Shown here: one piece after another, positions 1 through 7,300 of the stretch
Numbering within the stretch: position 1 is the first letter of the stretch
Layout: each line of letters opens with the position of its first letter
Origin: Dawidia cretensis
GTDB taxonomy: Bacteria; Bacteroidota; Bacteroidia; Cytophagales; Cyclobacteriaceae
Direction of reading: 5' to 3'
Assembly (NCBI RefSeq): GCF_018598175.1
Contig: NZ_JAHESE010000047.1
Location: 1 to 42,120, forward strand
DNA length: 42,120 nucleotides
Made by a program: the position numbers and the translations under genes
Notes under the pieces: model-generated
The model's database searches: none
Told to the model about the DNA's origin: nothing
What the model saw: only the letters and a program-made list of their open reading frames with translations

Positions 1-70
1 GGGTGATAGTAGAGTTTGTCGTAAACGGGCCGATGGGAAATTTCAGGGCGGTGTCGTCGGTGGTGGTCAT
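1..70 (-). CDS. DinB/YfiT-like putative metal-dependent hydrolase, N-terminal fragment
   Basis: Only the first 23 codons are in the window; the gene runs off the left edge. The visible peptide begins MTTTDD and continues with LKFPIGPF, which resembles the N-terminal KFPIG(K/R)F signature of the YfiT/BstA branch of the DinB superfamily (small four-helix-bundle proteins with a histidine metal site). The metal-binding histidines would lie outside the window, so function cannot be checked. No other good start is seen, because the upstream 71-165 stretch holds no in-phase coding continuation that I recognise. Confidence 0.4.
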   Translation of the reverse strand, partial: MTTTDDTALKFPIGPFTTNSTIT

Positions 71-166
71 GGCGTTCGGGTGTCGTTGAATACAAAGATA
101 CGGGATTCCGGTGGATTGGGTTTCCGAAGAATCTTTCTCTACGACTTGACCATTACACTACAGATT

Positions 167-232
167 TCTGAAGACTCCGGCCATGCTGGGTCCGAGTCTC
201 CGCCCCGCCGGCGGGGCTAAGACTCGAACCAG
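167..232 (+). repeat. REP-like double-hairpin repeat, copy 1
   Basis: This intergenic repeat shares its layout with 3687-3754, 15067-15134 and 16431-16499. It starts with TCTGAAGACT, then a spacer, then an outer stem CGAGTC (193-198) / GACTCG (220-225) enclosing the perfect palindrome GCCCCGCC/GGCGGGGC (202-217), and ends in ACCAG. The first hairpin is weaker here than in the other copies. It lies just past the 3' end of the NmrA-like gene (stop at 244). Confidence 0.75.
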
Positions 233-243
233 ATGTATTCCAG

Positions 244-1131
244 TTATTTATAGGCTTGCTTAATGACTTCGGCGGCGGGGGTGGTTTTGCGGCCGAGGAC
301 TTTTTCGAGGTCGTTTGTTTTGTGATCGAATTCGCCGTTGGCGATGCCTTGTCCGAAGCTGGAGACCAGGGCGACGATCGGTGCGGGTACGCCGTGGCCG
401 GCGAGGGTCTGCTCGAATTCTTTTGCATCGGGGGAGACATACGCAATTTTCTCGCCGGTGATCTCTGACAGGATCTCTGCTACCTGTGCAAAGGTTATGG
501 CTTCGCTGCCGTTGAATTCGTAGGTTTTATTGACGTGTGGCTGTGGATTGGCAAGGATGTTTGCTTCGGCTTCGGCGAAGTCCTGGCGGGGTACAAAGGC
601 TGTTTTGCCATGACCGGTAGGCTGGTATACGGTTTTGCTCTGTAACAACTGTTCTTTTGTACCCAGGAACAGTGGTACGACTTCAGCGTATAGGTTATGA
701 CGGAGTAATGTATAGGGCAGACCTGATTCCTGGATCCACTTTTCGGTTTGGGCGTGTGCATGTACGACCAGGTGCAATGGGGCAGCAGACGATTCGTCTT
801 TGCGGACGGTACTGGTATAGAGTATATGTTTTACACCGGCAGCTTTGGCCGCGTTCACGACGTTTTGGTGTTGAGGCAGGCGGGCGTGTACGTCGCTGCC
901 GGATACGAAGTATAATACTTCGATGCCTTGAAAGGCGGCGGCCAGGGAGGCCGGATCGTTGTAGTCACCGCGCCGGACGTCGAAGCCCTCTGCGCGGAAT
1001 TGTCGGGCTTTTTCGCCTTGGGTGTCGCGTACGAGTACGGCGATATTTTCAACGGCGGTCTTGTTCTTCAGAAAGGTTGCCACGGCGCTGCCGAGTCCAC
1101 CGGTAGCTCCTGTAATCAGTGTTTTTGCCAT
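244..1131 (-). CDS. NmrA-like / QorB-type NAD(P)-dependent oxidoreductase (atypical SDR)
   Basis: A 295-residue protein with a Rossmann dinucleotide-binding loop GATGGLG at residues 8-14, followed by the layout of the NmrA/YtfG (QOR2, NADPH:quinone reductase) branch of atypical SDRs: RxGDYNDPASL near 54-64, PQHQNVVNAAKAAGVKHI in the middle, then a YTLLRHNLYAE segment. It lacks the YxxxK active site, as usual for this branch. Length matches the family (about 285-300). By family knowledge it would reduce quinones or sense redox state in the cytosol; the substrate is inferred only. It is divergent from an HxlR regulator at 1294, and a palindrome lies in the shared upstream region. Confidence 0.85.
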   Translation of the reverse strand: MAKTLITGATGGLGSAVATFLKNKTAVENIAVLVRDTQGEKARQFRAEGFDVRRGDYNDPASLAAAFQGIEVLYFVSGSDVHARLPQHQNVVNAAKAAGVKHILYTSTVRKDESSAAPLHLVVHAHAQTEKWIQESGLPYTLLRHNLYAEVVPLFLGTKEQLLQSKTVYQPTGHGKTAFVPRQDFAEAEANILANPQPHVNKTYEFNGSEAITFAQVAEILSEITGEKIAYVSPDAKEFEQTLAGHGVPAPIVALVSSFGQGIANGEFDHKTNDLEKVLGRKTTPAAEVIKQAYK

Positions 1132-1185
1132 GTTTTAAGCGTTTTTAGTGGTATTCTATGGAGTGTTGCTGTGAAAAAGTTTATT

Positions 1186-1202
1186 ACTTACTTTTGGTAA
1201 GT
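1186..1202. promoter_or_regulatory. HxlR-type operator overlapping a -7 box
   Basis: Perfect inverted repeat ACTTAC (1186-1191) - 5 bp - GTAAGT (1197-1202) between the divergent NmrA-like and HxlR genes. A Bacteroidota -7 box TACTTTTG (TAnnTTTG) for the HxlR gene occupies 1189-1196, inside the palindrome, with GTTG at 1165-1168 a plausible -33 element 20 bp upstream. A dimer bound here would block that promoter, which fits autorepression; the binding protein is inferred from adjacency. Confidence 0.5.
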
Positions 1203-1293
1203 CAAAGGTATCTGCTAGTTCCTGGCTGCACAAGAAGTTACGGCGAGGTCAGGCACTTACCTGCAGGTAATGATTGTTGACAATGAGAAGGTT

Positions 1294-1665
1294 ATGACAG
1301 AAAATATTTTGAAAAAATATTCGGAGACGGCCGATTGCCCTGTCCGAAATGTATTGGATCGCTTCGGCGACAAGTGGTCGACACTGGTGATTTTGATTTT
1401 GGGTGACGCGGGGACACTGCGTTTTAATGAGCTGCATCGTCTGATGGAGACAGTGTCGGAAAAGATGTTAACGGTTACGCTTAAAAAACTCGATGCTGAT
1501 GGCTTGGTGAAGCGTACGCTTTATCCGCAGGTGCCGCCGCGTGTTGAGTATGAGTTGACGGAACGTGGTCGGAGTTTGCTGCCTTTGTTACAAAGTCTTG
1601 TGGATTGGGCCAATGAGAATATGCCTGAGATACAGAAATCGCGGGAACAATACCAGGCGGCCTAA
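1294..1665 (+). CDS. HxlR family transcriptional regulator
   Basis: Winged-helix regulator of the HxlR (DUF24) family, 123 residues from the preferred start. The diagnostic DCPVRNVLDRFGDKWS segment contains the family cysteine used for redox or electrophile sensing in YodB/HypR-type members; then come RFNELHRLM, SEKMLTVTLKKLDADGLVKR (recognition helix) and YELTERG (wing). An ATG at 1270 is in frame, but 1294 is preferred because GAGAAGG lies just before it and family members start near MTEN. It diverges from the oxidoreductase at 244-1131, so it likely controls that gene and itself. Its stop overlaps by 4 bp the stop of the convergent MBOAT gene. Confidence 0.88.
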   Translation: MTENILKKYSETADCPVRNVLDRFGDKWSTLVILILGDAGTLRFNELHRLMETVSEKMLTVTLKKLDADGLVKRTLYPQVPPRVEYELTERGRSLLPLLQSLVDWANENMPEIQKSREQYQAA

Positions 1666-2624
1666 GTTGGTAATAACAGGTTCCGCAGTGGCGCGAGCAC
1701 ATGAAGCATAAACGCCGAATGAAATAGCAACGGCAGGGGGAGTATCAGCAAGCTCATTACCCAGATATGGGAAAGTATAGGGTGTCTCAAAAGGCGTTGT
1801 AATCGGGTCGACTTTGCTTCGGCAAGCATTGCCGAAGCGTGCAACGTAAAATAAAGCATGGGAAGTCCGTAGCCGGCATTTACCGGTAACGAGATCGCTA
1901 TTTCATGTAGCAATCCGGATAGCAGAAACGAGAGCAGCATGGCTTGCTCGGTACTCATCGTTCGTTTCAAGGGTCGGTACGTTATCTGTGCGGTCATTTC
2001 CGAGAAAGCCATATTCCAACGTTTGCCCCAGAACTCACGCAACGATGTCGATTTATAGGGCGACCGGAAAAGCTCTTGTACATCGGCGCCTTGTGCGCGC
2101 CAGGCTGCCGTCGATAGATTGAGAACGCCGAAATGCAGAATCATGCTGATTCCGACAAGCAATAGAAGCTGCGGAACAAAGAGTGTAGTCGCGATGGCAA
2201 AGTGTTCTGCAGTCATGGAGAAGTATAAAAGTGCCAGTCCTATTGCGATTCGGATCACTCCCTTTATCATGAGTTTGCCGTAGGGTAGGGGAGCACCTGG
2301 CAGTTGCTCGAAGGGAGCGGCCCGCATGCCGAACCAGCCGAGGGCGAATGCCAGCCACTGAAATACTTTTAGGCGGTTCTCTCCTGAGTATGTTTCTACG
2401 ACCACCAGCACTTTCATGGATAACAACTGTAGGAATACGATGACAACCATTCTCAATAGGGCGGGCTGATCGGTTGTGATAAAAGAGGAAAACCATACGG
2501 TGATGCATGCGATTATCCATGCCAATGCGCGGGCTATTAATTTCTCCTTTAGGAACGGGAGATAATAGCCAACGGTGATCAGTAGGAGTATATAAACCGA
2601 AAGGAAAATGGCGAGTGTGTTCAT
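1662..2624 (-). CDS. MBOAT / wax-synthase-like membrane O-acyltransferase
   Basis: A 320-residue, highly hydrophobic protein with about eight membrane segments. SLREFWGKRWN (residues 194-204) and SGLLHEIAI (residues 236-244, His240) match the two conserved motifs of the plant wax synthase / MBOAT_2 family: the FWGRRWN motif and the catalytic His in a membrane helix. Family members move a fatty acyl group from acyl-CoA to an alcohol or other hydroxyl acceptor; the acceptor here is unknown. The open frame extends upstream to 2774, but the start at 2624 is chosen because its ATG overlaps the stop of the upstream membrane gene (ATGA, 2621-2624), indicating translational coupling, and the residues before it are polar and unlike the family. 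Confidence 0.8.
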   Translation of the reverse strand: MNTLAIFLSVYILLLITVGYYLPFLKEKLIARALAWIIACITVWFSSFITTDQPALLRMVVIVFLQLLSMKVLVVVETYSGENRLKVFQWLAFALGWFGMRAAPFEQLPGAPLPYGKLMIKGVIRIAIGLALLYFSMTAEHFAIATTLFVPQLLLLVGISMILHFGVLNLSTAAWRAQGADVQELFRSPYKSTSLREFWGKRWNMAFSEMTAQITYRPLKRTMSTEQAMLLSFLLSGLLHEIAISLPVNAGYGLPMLYFTLHASAMLAEAKSTRLQRLLRHPILSHIWVMSLLILPLPLLFHSAFMLHVLAPLRNLLLPT

Positions 2625-3055
2625 GCAAGCGTGTGAAAGAATGCGAGGAAATAGATGAAGGTGAAACTGGCGAACATGCCGACCAGGCCGATCTCGCCCA
2701 GTGTGTATATAAATCCCTTTGGGGCTTGCGATCGATCGAAGTACAGGAATTGAATCCCGATCCGGGTGAGCCAATACAGTGCTATAAATAACGTCATGCT
2801 TTTTGCCAGGAAAGAATGTCCTACTAATTCATTTCCTCCCCAGACAGAGACAATCCCGAAACAGAAATTGATAACGAGGATATAGCCTGCATAGGTCCAA
2901 AACATTTGGCGTAATAGTGGTTGCAGATTTTTCAGATGTTTACGCCACTGCAGCGCTTTGGGAATGAGCAGGCTGGCGAGGCATAAGATAAAATGGCCGA
3001 TTCCAGCCCAAAAGATCAGTTTTACGAGAAATGATTCGGTCATGGTTTCGGGCAT
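2621..3055 (-). CDS. four-TM membrane protein coupled to the MBOAT gene
   Basis: A 144-residue protein with about four membrane helices (roughly residues 10-30, 50-70, 85-105 and 120-140). I do not recognise a named family. It is the first gene of a two-gene operon: its TGA overlaps the ATG of the wax-synthase-like gene, so the two products are probably made in fixed ratio and may form a complex. A second in-frame ATG (residue 5, MTESF) is an alternative start. A 26-bp palindrome sits 30 bp upstream. Confidence 0.75.
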   Translation of the reverse strand: MPETMTESFLVKLIFWAGIGHFILCLASLLIPKALQWRKHLKNLQPLLRQMFWTYAGYILVINFCFGIVSVWGGNELVGHSFLAKSMTLFIALYWLTRIGIQFLYFDRSQAPKGFIYTLGEIGLVGMFASFTFIYFLAFFHTLA

Positions 3056-3084
3056 TTGCTCTAGTACACGAATAAGATTAGCTT

Positions 3085-3110
3085 AAAGTTTCAATATTTA
3101 TTGAAACTTT
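3085..3110. promoter_or_regulatory. 26-bp perfect palindrome (operator candidate)
   Basis: Arms AAAGTTTCAATA (3085-3096) and TATTGAAACTTT (3099-3110) are exact reverse complements with a 2-bp centre. It lies between the divergent membrane operon (start 3055) and the SRPBCC gene (start 3149). No T-tract follows, so it looks like a protein-binding site of TetR/MarR size rather than a terminator. No regulator gene is adjacent. Confidence 0.6.
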
Positions 3111-3148
3111 GATAACCCAGGGTTTTCTTTATCGTATAATCTGGTAGA

Positions 3149-3628
3149 ATGCCACTGATTGAATTAACGACTGTTATCCATGCGCCCATCGAGCGGTGTT
3201 TTGATTTGGCGCGCAGTATTGATTTGCATAAGCTTTCGACAGAAGGCACAGAAGAGGAGGCTGTCGATGGTGTAACATCAGGTTTGATCGGTATGGGGCA
3301 GCATGTAACCTGGCGTGCGCGGCATTTTGGTGTGACCCAGACGTTGACTTCTAAAATTACGGGGTATGAATATCCCGTTTATTTTCGCGACGAGATGGTG
3401 AAGGGGGCTTTTAAGAGGATCTGCCATGATCACGTCTTTGAAAGCTCGGGCGATGATACAATCATGAAGGATAGATTTGAATTTGAGTCGCCGGCGGGCA
3501 TACTCGGAGTGATGGCGAACAAATTAATTCTGGAAAGGTATATGCGCGAGCTCCTGACTAAACGCAATGCGGTAATAAAGGAAGTGGCTGAGGGGGAGAT
3601 GTGGAGAGCTGTTCTGTCGAGAAGATAG
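3149..3628 (+). CDS. SRPBCC (START/Bet v1-like) family protein
   Basis: A 159-residue protein beginning with an antiparallel-barrel pattern typical of SRPBCC proteins: a first strand (LIELTTVIHAPIERCFDLA) in which the IxAPIExCFDLA turn is characteristic, then GMGQHVTWRARHFGVTQTLTSKI and YPVYFRDEMVKGAF. The second half ends in a long C-terminal helix. Such proteins bind hydrophobic ligands in a cavity; no catalytic residues can be named. It diverges from the acyltransferase operon across a 26-bp palindrome, so a shared regulator and a link to lipid metabolism are possible but inferred. Confidence 0.75.
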   Translation: MPLIELTTVIHAPIERCFDLARSIDLHKLSTEGTEEEAVDGVTSGLIGMGQHVTWRARHFGVTQTLTSKITGYEYPVYFRDEMVKGAFKRICHDHVFESSGDDTIMKDRFEFESPAGILGVMANKLILERYMRELLTKRNAVIKEVAEGEMWRAVLSRR

Positions 3629-3686
3629 TACTTCGTTGTTGGCGGTCGACGGGTATGATGGGAATTCACTACGACGTTACCGTTGG

Positions 3687-3754
3687 GGAGTCTGAAGACT
3701 CCGCGCCATACCGGGCACGAGTCTCCGCCCGAGACGGGCTAAGACTCGCGCCAG
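3687..3754 (+). repeat. REP-like double-hairpin repeat, copy 2
   Basis: First hairpin GGAGTCTGAAGACTCC (3687-3702) is a perfect palindrome around GA. The second hairpin has outer stem CGAGTC (3719-3724) / GACTCG (3743-3748), followed by CGCCAG. The orientation matches the other three copies. It lies between the convergent ends of the SRPBCC and globin genes. Confidence 0.8.
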
Positions 3755-3797
3755 ATTTGTCGACGGCGCGCCAGTAACTATACTATTAAAATTTATT

Positions 3798-4268
3798 CTA
3801 AGAAGGCACGTATGGTCCGCCAGGCACGCCCCAGCCCCAGGCGGGCATAGGTTCATTGGCATCGACGGGTGATTCTTCGAGGTTTGAGTTCATGACGGCC
3901 AAGCGCGTGCCCCATTCCAGGTAGGCCATGAAGGCGGAGCGGAATTCGGGATCGTCGGGGAGCGCCAGTGTATCGGCAGTTTCGACCAGCAGCTTTATCC
4001 ATTGTTTACGATGGGCTTCGGTGAGGTGTTTGCCGATATGTTTCTGGATCATTTTGAAGTGGCTGCCTTCGGCGGTGCTATAGAACTTGGGTCCGCCGAA
4101 AACTTCGGCGACGAAATGTGCGACGTGTAAACGGTGATCGGGAGACATGTGTTTAAAGACCGGTTCCAGCAATGGGTCTTGCAGCACCTTGTCGTAAAAT
4201 GATTCCATGAGCTTTTCGAATACGGGCATGCCGCCGGCCCATTCGTAGAGTGTGGGAACTGTCTTCAT
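3798..4268 (-). CDS. truncated haemoglobin (group II-like)
   Basis: A 156-residue 2-on-2 globin. Visible marks are a phenylalanine-tyrosine pair in helix B (SFYDKVLQDPLLEPVF; the Tyr would be B10, stabilising bound O2), FGGPKFYS, a histidine in QKHIGKHL that would be the proximal haem ligand, and HRKQW with Trp at the G8 position. The acidic/proline-rich tail ending GWGVPGGPYVPS is conserved in several bacterial group II globins. The start at 4268 (MKTVPTLYEWAGG) is chosen over the ATG at 4295, since the extra nine residues are not globin-like. Likely roles are O2 or NO chemistry in the cytosol. It is transcribed toward the repeat at 3687-3754. Confidence 0.88.
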   Translation of the reverse strand: MKTVPTLYEWAGGMPVFEKLMESFYDKVLQDPLLEPVFKHMSPDHRLHVAHFVAEVFGGPKFYSTAEGSHFKMIQKHIGKHLTEAHRKQWIKLLVETADTLALPDDPEFRSAFMAYLEWGTRLAVMNSNLEESPVDANEPMPAWGWGVPGGPYVPS

Positions 4269-4329
4269 GCAGCTATAGTAATTCTTGTTGGGCAAAAATC
4301 AAAATGGCATGATTTGCAAGCTGCCATGG

Positions 4330-5157
4330 CTAGGAGGTAGCCTGATGGTTTCTTTTGAGCAGGCTATTGGGTGAATAACCGAATTGCTTTTTAAATGCGA
4401 AAGAGAAATGGGAAAGATCTTCAAAACCGGCTTCAAAATATACTTCTACCGGCCTGCGCTGCTTCTCGGAGAGCTGGTAGTGGGCCAGTTGCAGCCTTTT
4501 GTGGGTGAGCCACCTTTGCGGCGTGGTATCGAAGATTTTCTTGAAATCCCGTTTAAAAGTGGTCAGGCTGCGGCCGCTGAGGTAGCTGAACTTTTCGAGT
4601 GTGAGGTTAAAGCGATAGTTCTTTTCCATGAACTCGGCCAGGTTGATTTTGCCGGGTTCTTCGAAGTCGGCGAGCAGGCCGTCGATGTCGGGGTCCATGC
4701 TACGCAGAATGGTGATTGCTTCTTCCAGTTTTACATCGGCCATCTTCGGTGGCAACGCATGGGGCATATCGAAGTATGGCATGAGCGAAGCGAAGAAGCT
4801 TATCAGCAACGGATGTTCTTCAAAGTGCCGGATCTTGTCGGTGCGTGGTAGCGGTGTTTGAAACGGGTTGCGGGTATAAAAATCTTTTAGTCGCTCGTGC
4901 GTGAGCTTCATTGACACACTCTGAAAGCGCTGGCCGTCTTTGGGATACTTAATGACGGTGGCGGGTTGGTTACGCGGATATAAAAACGTGCTGCCAGGCC
5001 CGAGCAAAAAGGTGCTGTCGGCCTGGATGATCTTCATTTCACCGCTGATGACGCGTGCCAGGGAGTGGTGATCGAGTATGATCTCGTCTTTGTAGAATTT
5101 GTCGTCAACGCAGGAGAAAACGATCTCGACGAATTGGTTCTGTTGTCGTTCGGCCAT
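4330..5157 (-). CDS. AraC family transcriptional regulator
   Basis: A 275-residue protein with an N-terminal cupin-like sensor half and a C-terminal AraC double helix-turn-helix: FSYLSGRSLTTFKRDFKKIFDTTPQRWL (first HTH) then VEVYFEAGFEDLSHFSFAFKKQFGYSP (second HTH with the conserved GFxDxSHFSxxFKKxFGxSP pattern). The start at 5157 (MAERQQN) is preferred to 5178, because a -7 box TACCTTTG (complement of 5176-5183) covers the upstream ATG. It lies downstream of the SDR at 5235-6263 on the same strand and probably activates it through direct repeats at 6313-6351. Confidence 0.85.
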   Translation of the reverse strand: MAERQQNQFVEIVFSCVDDKFYKDEIILDHHSLARVISGEMKIIQADSTFLLGPGSTFLYPRNQPATVIKYPKDGQRFQSVSMKLTHERLKDFYTRNPFQTPLPRTDKIRHFEEHPLLISFFASLMPYFDMPHALPPKMADVKLEEAITILRSMDPDIDGLLADFEEPGKINLAEFMEKNYRFNLTLEKFSYLSGRSLTTFKRDFKKIFDTTPQRWLTHKRLQLAHYQLSEKQRRPVEVYFEAGFEDLSHFSFAFKKQFGYSPNSLLKRNHQATS

Positions 5158-5175
5158 GACGTGTGGATAGTAATA

Positions 5176-5224
5176 CAAAGGTAAACAAAGACGGACAGCC
5201 AGAGATTCCCGCTGCCGTCTTTGT
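5176..5224 (-). promoter_or_regulatory. intergenic hairpin (5185-5224) and -7 box for the AraC gene
   Basis: On the minus strand, ACAAAGACGGCAGC pairs with GCTGTCCGTCTTTGT (one bulge), forming a hairpin between the SDR stop and the AraC start; it may terminate or attenuate SDR transcription. Directly after it TACCTTTG (5183-5176) fits the Bacteroidota -7 consensus TAnnTTTG and would start transcription about 10-15 nt ahead of the AraC ATG at 5157. Confidence 0.45.
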
Positions 5225-5234
5225 AAAGAGTGTA

Positions 5235-6263
5235 CTATTTGGTGACATCAAATGTCACACCCGTCATGCGCTCGGTCAGTGTCCAAAGCTGTTGGGCATG
5301 CTCCCGGTCGAGGCTATAGGGCATCACGCCGCGCAGCGATCCATTCTCCGGCCGCCAACCTTGATAGGTTCTGTCGATGACAGCCACTTCGTTGTCTTCG
5401 CAGTACACGCCGCCGAGGTCTTGCAATGCTGGACTGGTGGCACACCATACTTGCGTGGAGGCACCCTGCGCGATGGTCTTCAGGCCGCGGGCAGGGTCGA
5501 GGATGGCATTACCGTCCTGGTCGTGCACGCCGAGTTGGATGAGCAGCTCGGGCGTGGTCTCCCGCTTTAAGTCGGTGTCGACAATGGCGCCGGGATGCAG
5601 GGTGTACGCGCGTACACCATATTGTTTACCGCGCTCGTCGAGCTCTACGGTGAACAGGATGTTGGCTGTCTTGGATTGTCCATAGCCTTCGAACGAATCG
5701 TACGCGCGGGTCTCAAAGTTGGGGTCTTCGAAGTGAATGTCTGAACGATGATGTCCCCAGGAGGATACGTTCACGACGCGGGCGCCCTTTGCATTTTTGA
5801 GCGCTGGCCAAAGTCGCGCAGTCAGTCGAAAGTGTCCGAAGTGATTGGTGGATAGCTGCGACTCGTTGCCCGCTGCATCGCGTCGCAGGGGTACCCACAT
5901 GATGCCGGCGTTGTTCACCAGGATATGTAGGGCTTTGTGTGTTGCTAAGAATTTTGTAGCAAAGGCATCGATGGTGGCGGGGTCCATCAGGTCCATGGTT
6001 TCGATGGTGACGTTCTTTATACCCTTCAGGTTTGCTTCGGCTTTTTTACGGTCGCGTACCGGCGCGACCACGGTAGCGCCGGCGGCCGAAAATGCCCGTA
6101 CGGTTTCCAGACCCAGTCCGGCATAGCCGCCGGTGACAATGGCGACTTTGCCGGTCAGGTCGATGCCTTTTAGTACATCGTCGGCGGTGGATGCGGCGGT
6201 AAAACCTGATCCTATAGGGTGTTGCTGCGCTCCGGAGTAGTTGCTTTTTGTTACTTGTTCCAT
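5235..6263 (-). CDS. SDR family NAD(P)-dependent oxidoreductase (retinol-dehydrogenase/WWOX-like)
   Basis: A 342-residue SDR with cofactor loop TGGYAGLG (residues 44-51), NNAG (117-120), catalytic Ser in NVSSWG (about 167), Tyr194 and Lys198 in YGQSK, and the structural Asn of STNHFGHF (140). The N-terminal extension and the NHFGHFRLT segment match the retinol dehydrogenase 11-14 / WWOX-like branch, which oxidises or reduces alcohols and carbonyls; the substrate is unknown. The start at 6263 (MEQVTKS) is used rather than 6287, whose ATG lies within the -7 box. It is followed by its probable AraC regulator. Confidence 0.85.
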   Translation of the reverse strand: MEQVTKSNYSGAQQHPIGSGFTAASTADDVLKGIDLTGKVAIVTGGYAGLGLETVRAFSAAGATVVAPVRDRKKAEANLKGIKNVTIETMDLMDPATIDAFATKFLATHKALHILVNNAGIMWVPLRRDAAGNESQLSTNHFGHFRLTARLWPALKNAKGARVVNVSSWGHHRSDIHFEDPNFETRAYDSFEGYGQSKTANILFTVELDERGKQYGVRAYTLHPGAIVDTDLKRETTPELLIQLGVHDQDGNAILDPARGLKTIAQGASTQVWCATSPALQDLGGVYCEDNEVAVIDRTYQGWRPENGSLRGVMPYSLDREHAQQLWTLTERMTGVTFDVTK

Positions 6264-6284
6264 GGTGTTTTCTGTTTTATGGAA

Positions 6285-6351
6285 CAAAACTAGCGGGAGT
6301 CGCGCCGGCAGACTTTGTTTAGAAGGCCTGATTTTCTTTGTTTAGGAGGCC
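6285..6351 (-). promoter_or_regulatory. AraC-type direct repeats plus -7 box upstream of the SDR
   Basis: On the minus strand, GGCCTCCTAAACAAAG (6351-6336) and GGCCTTCTAAACAAAG (6328-6313) are direct repeats with 15 of 16 bases identical, 23 bp apart, about two helical turns. They end 20 bp before TAGTTTTG (6292-6285), a -7 box in the context CCCGCTAGTTTTG. AraC activators bind such phased direct repeats next to the promoter, and an AraC gene lies one gene downstream. Confidence 0.55.
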
Positions 6352-6353
6352 AC

Positions 6354-6809
6354 TTACCAGACTAGCTCCATCTTTACGTTGGCTGTCGTAAAGGGGCTGT
6401 CTGTTACGGCGATGTGCTTGAATCCGTATTGTTGGTATAAAGCGATTGCTGTTTGGAGCTGGTCGTTGGAGAAGAGCACTATCTTTTTAGCACCCAACGT
6501 GCGGGCTGTGTCAATACATTTTTCCAGGAGTAGTTTGCTGATGCCTTTTCCGCGCCAGGTAGGTACGACGGTCATTTTGGCGAGCTCGTAGATGCCGTCG
6601 TGCTCGTGGATGAGGGCGGCGCTGCCTATAATACTGCCGCTGTCTTCTGCGAGGTAGATTACGCCGCCGTGATTGATGATGGTGCCGCGTGGGTCATCGA
6701 GCATTTGGAGGTCGTGGTCTTCGAGGAGGTTATATTTTTCGAGCCACGCCACGTTGATGCGTTTGAAGTCGGAAGCGTGGGCGTCGGTATATTCGATGAT
6801 GCGGGGCAT
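6354..6809 (-). CDS. GNAT family N-acetyltransferase
   Basis: A 151-residue single-domain GNAT acetyltransferase. Motif A, which binds the acetyl-CoA pyrophosphate, is seen in ELAKMTVVPTWRGKGISKLL (RGKGIS about residue 86), preceded by the β4 strand GIYELAKM. Motif B follows in GAKKIVLFSNDQLQTAIALYQQYGFKHI. The IIEYTDAHASDFKRIN start is common in small GNATs of Bacteroidota. The acceptor substrate cannot be told from sequence. It is separated from the DoxX-like gene by a strong terminator. Confidence 0.88.
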   Translation of the reverse strand: MPRIIEYTDAHASDFKRINVAWLEKYNLLEDHDLQMLDDPRGTIINHGGVIYLAEDSGSIIGSAALIHEHDGIYELAKMTVVPTWRGKGISKLLLEKCIDTARTLGAKKIVLFSNDQLQTAIALYQQYGFKHIAVTDSPFTTANVKMELVW

Positions 6810-6871
6810 AGCGGTAGATTCCAGATGTCAAAATCCGAAATCGTGCATCGAAAACCAAGAGGGGAGAGAAA

Positions 6872-6905
6872 CAAAAAACCACCTGGAGCATCCAGATGGT
6901 TTTCG
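6872..6905 (-). terminator. rho-independent terminator after the DoxX-like gene
   Basis: On the minus strand, AAAACCATCTGGA, a three-base loop and TCCAGGTGGTTTT pair with a single mismatch and are followed by a T-run. It lies 18 bp past the stop of the DoxX-like gene and shields the GNAT gene. Confidence 0.75.
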
Positions 6906-6921
6906 CGACTAATCAGCTTTT

Positions 6922-7293
6922 TCAATTTTTCTGCAAAACCCGCTCAGTCAACTCGGGCAAACGCAGGCATGCGCCGATCCAGATCAAGCTTTCCAACATC
7001 GCAGGAAATAGCATGCCCTGGTTGTGCAGCAAATGTGTCGTGATGGCGCCGCCCAGGTACGATGAAAGCAGGAGGAGTCCGAGAACGGCGGTTCGGGGAA
7101 TGACGAACAATATAGCAGAGAGTATCTCGATGATGCCCAGTATGCGATAGGTCTCCAGCGAGAGTCCGAAGGATGTTCCCATCTGTATGGCGTGCTGTGA
7201 TAAAATGATCTTATCCAATGCAGAACCCGCCAGCGCGAGTGATACGACGCCGGATATTATCCAGCCTGTTATGTTTTTTGCTTTGGAGCTCAT
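6922..7293 (-). CDS. DoxX-like family membrane protein
   Basis: A 123-residue protein with four predicted membrane helices and the DoxX-like (DoxX_2/DUF4267-type) pattern: SALDKI after helix 1, YRILGIIEILSAILFVIPRTAVLG in the middle helices and TTHLLHN before the last. Family members occur next to redox enzymes and are proposed to act at the membrane in electron transfer; the biochemical role is unproven. It follows the SDR at 7301-8047 by 7 bp on the same strand, so the pair is an operon divergent from an HxlR regulator. Confidence 0.82.
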   Translation of the reverse strand: MSSKAKNITGWIISGVVSLALAGSALDKIILSQHAIQMGTSFGLSLETYRILGIIEILSAILFVIPRTAVLGLLLLSSYLGGAITTHLLHNQGMLFPAMLESLIWIGACLRLPELTERVLQKN

Positions 7294-7300
7294 ACGTATG

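Noticed and set aside
1662-2774. 370-residue version of the MBOAT protein
   Set aside because: The first 50 residues overlap the upstream gene in another frame and are not membrane-like; the coupled start at 2624 is better.
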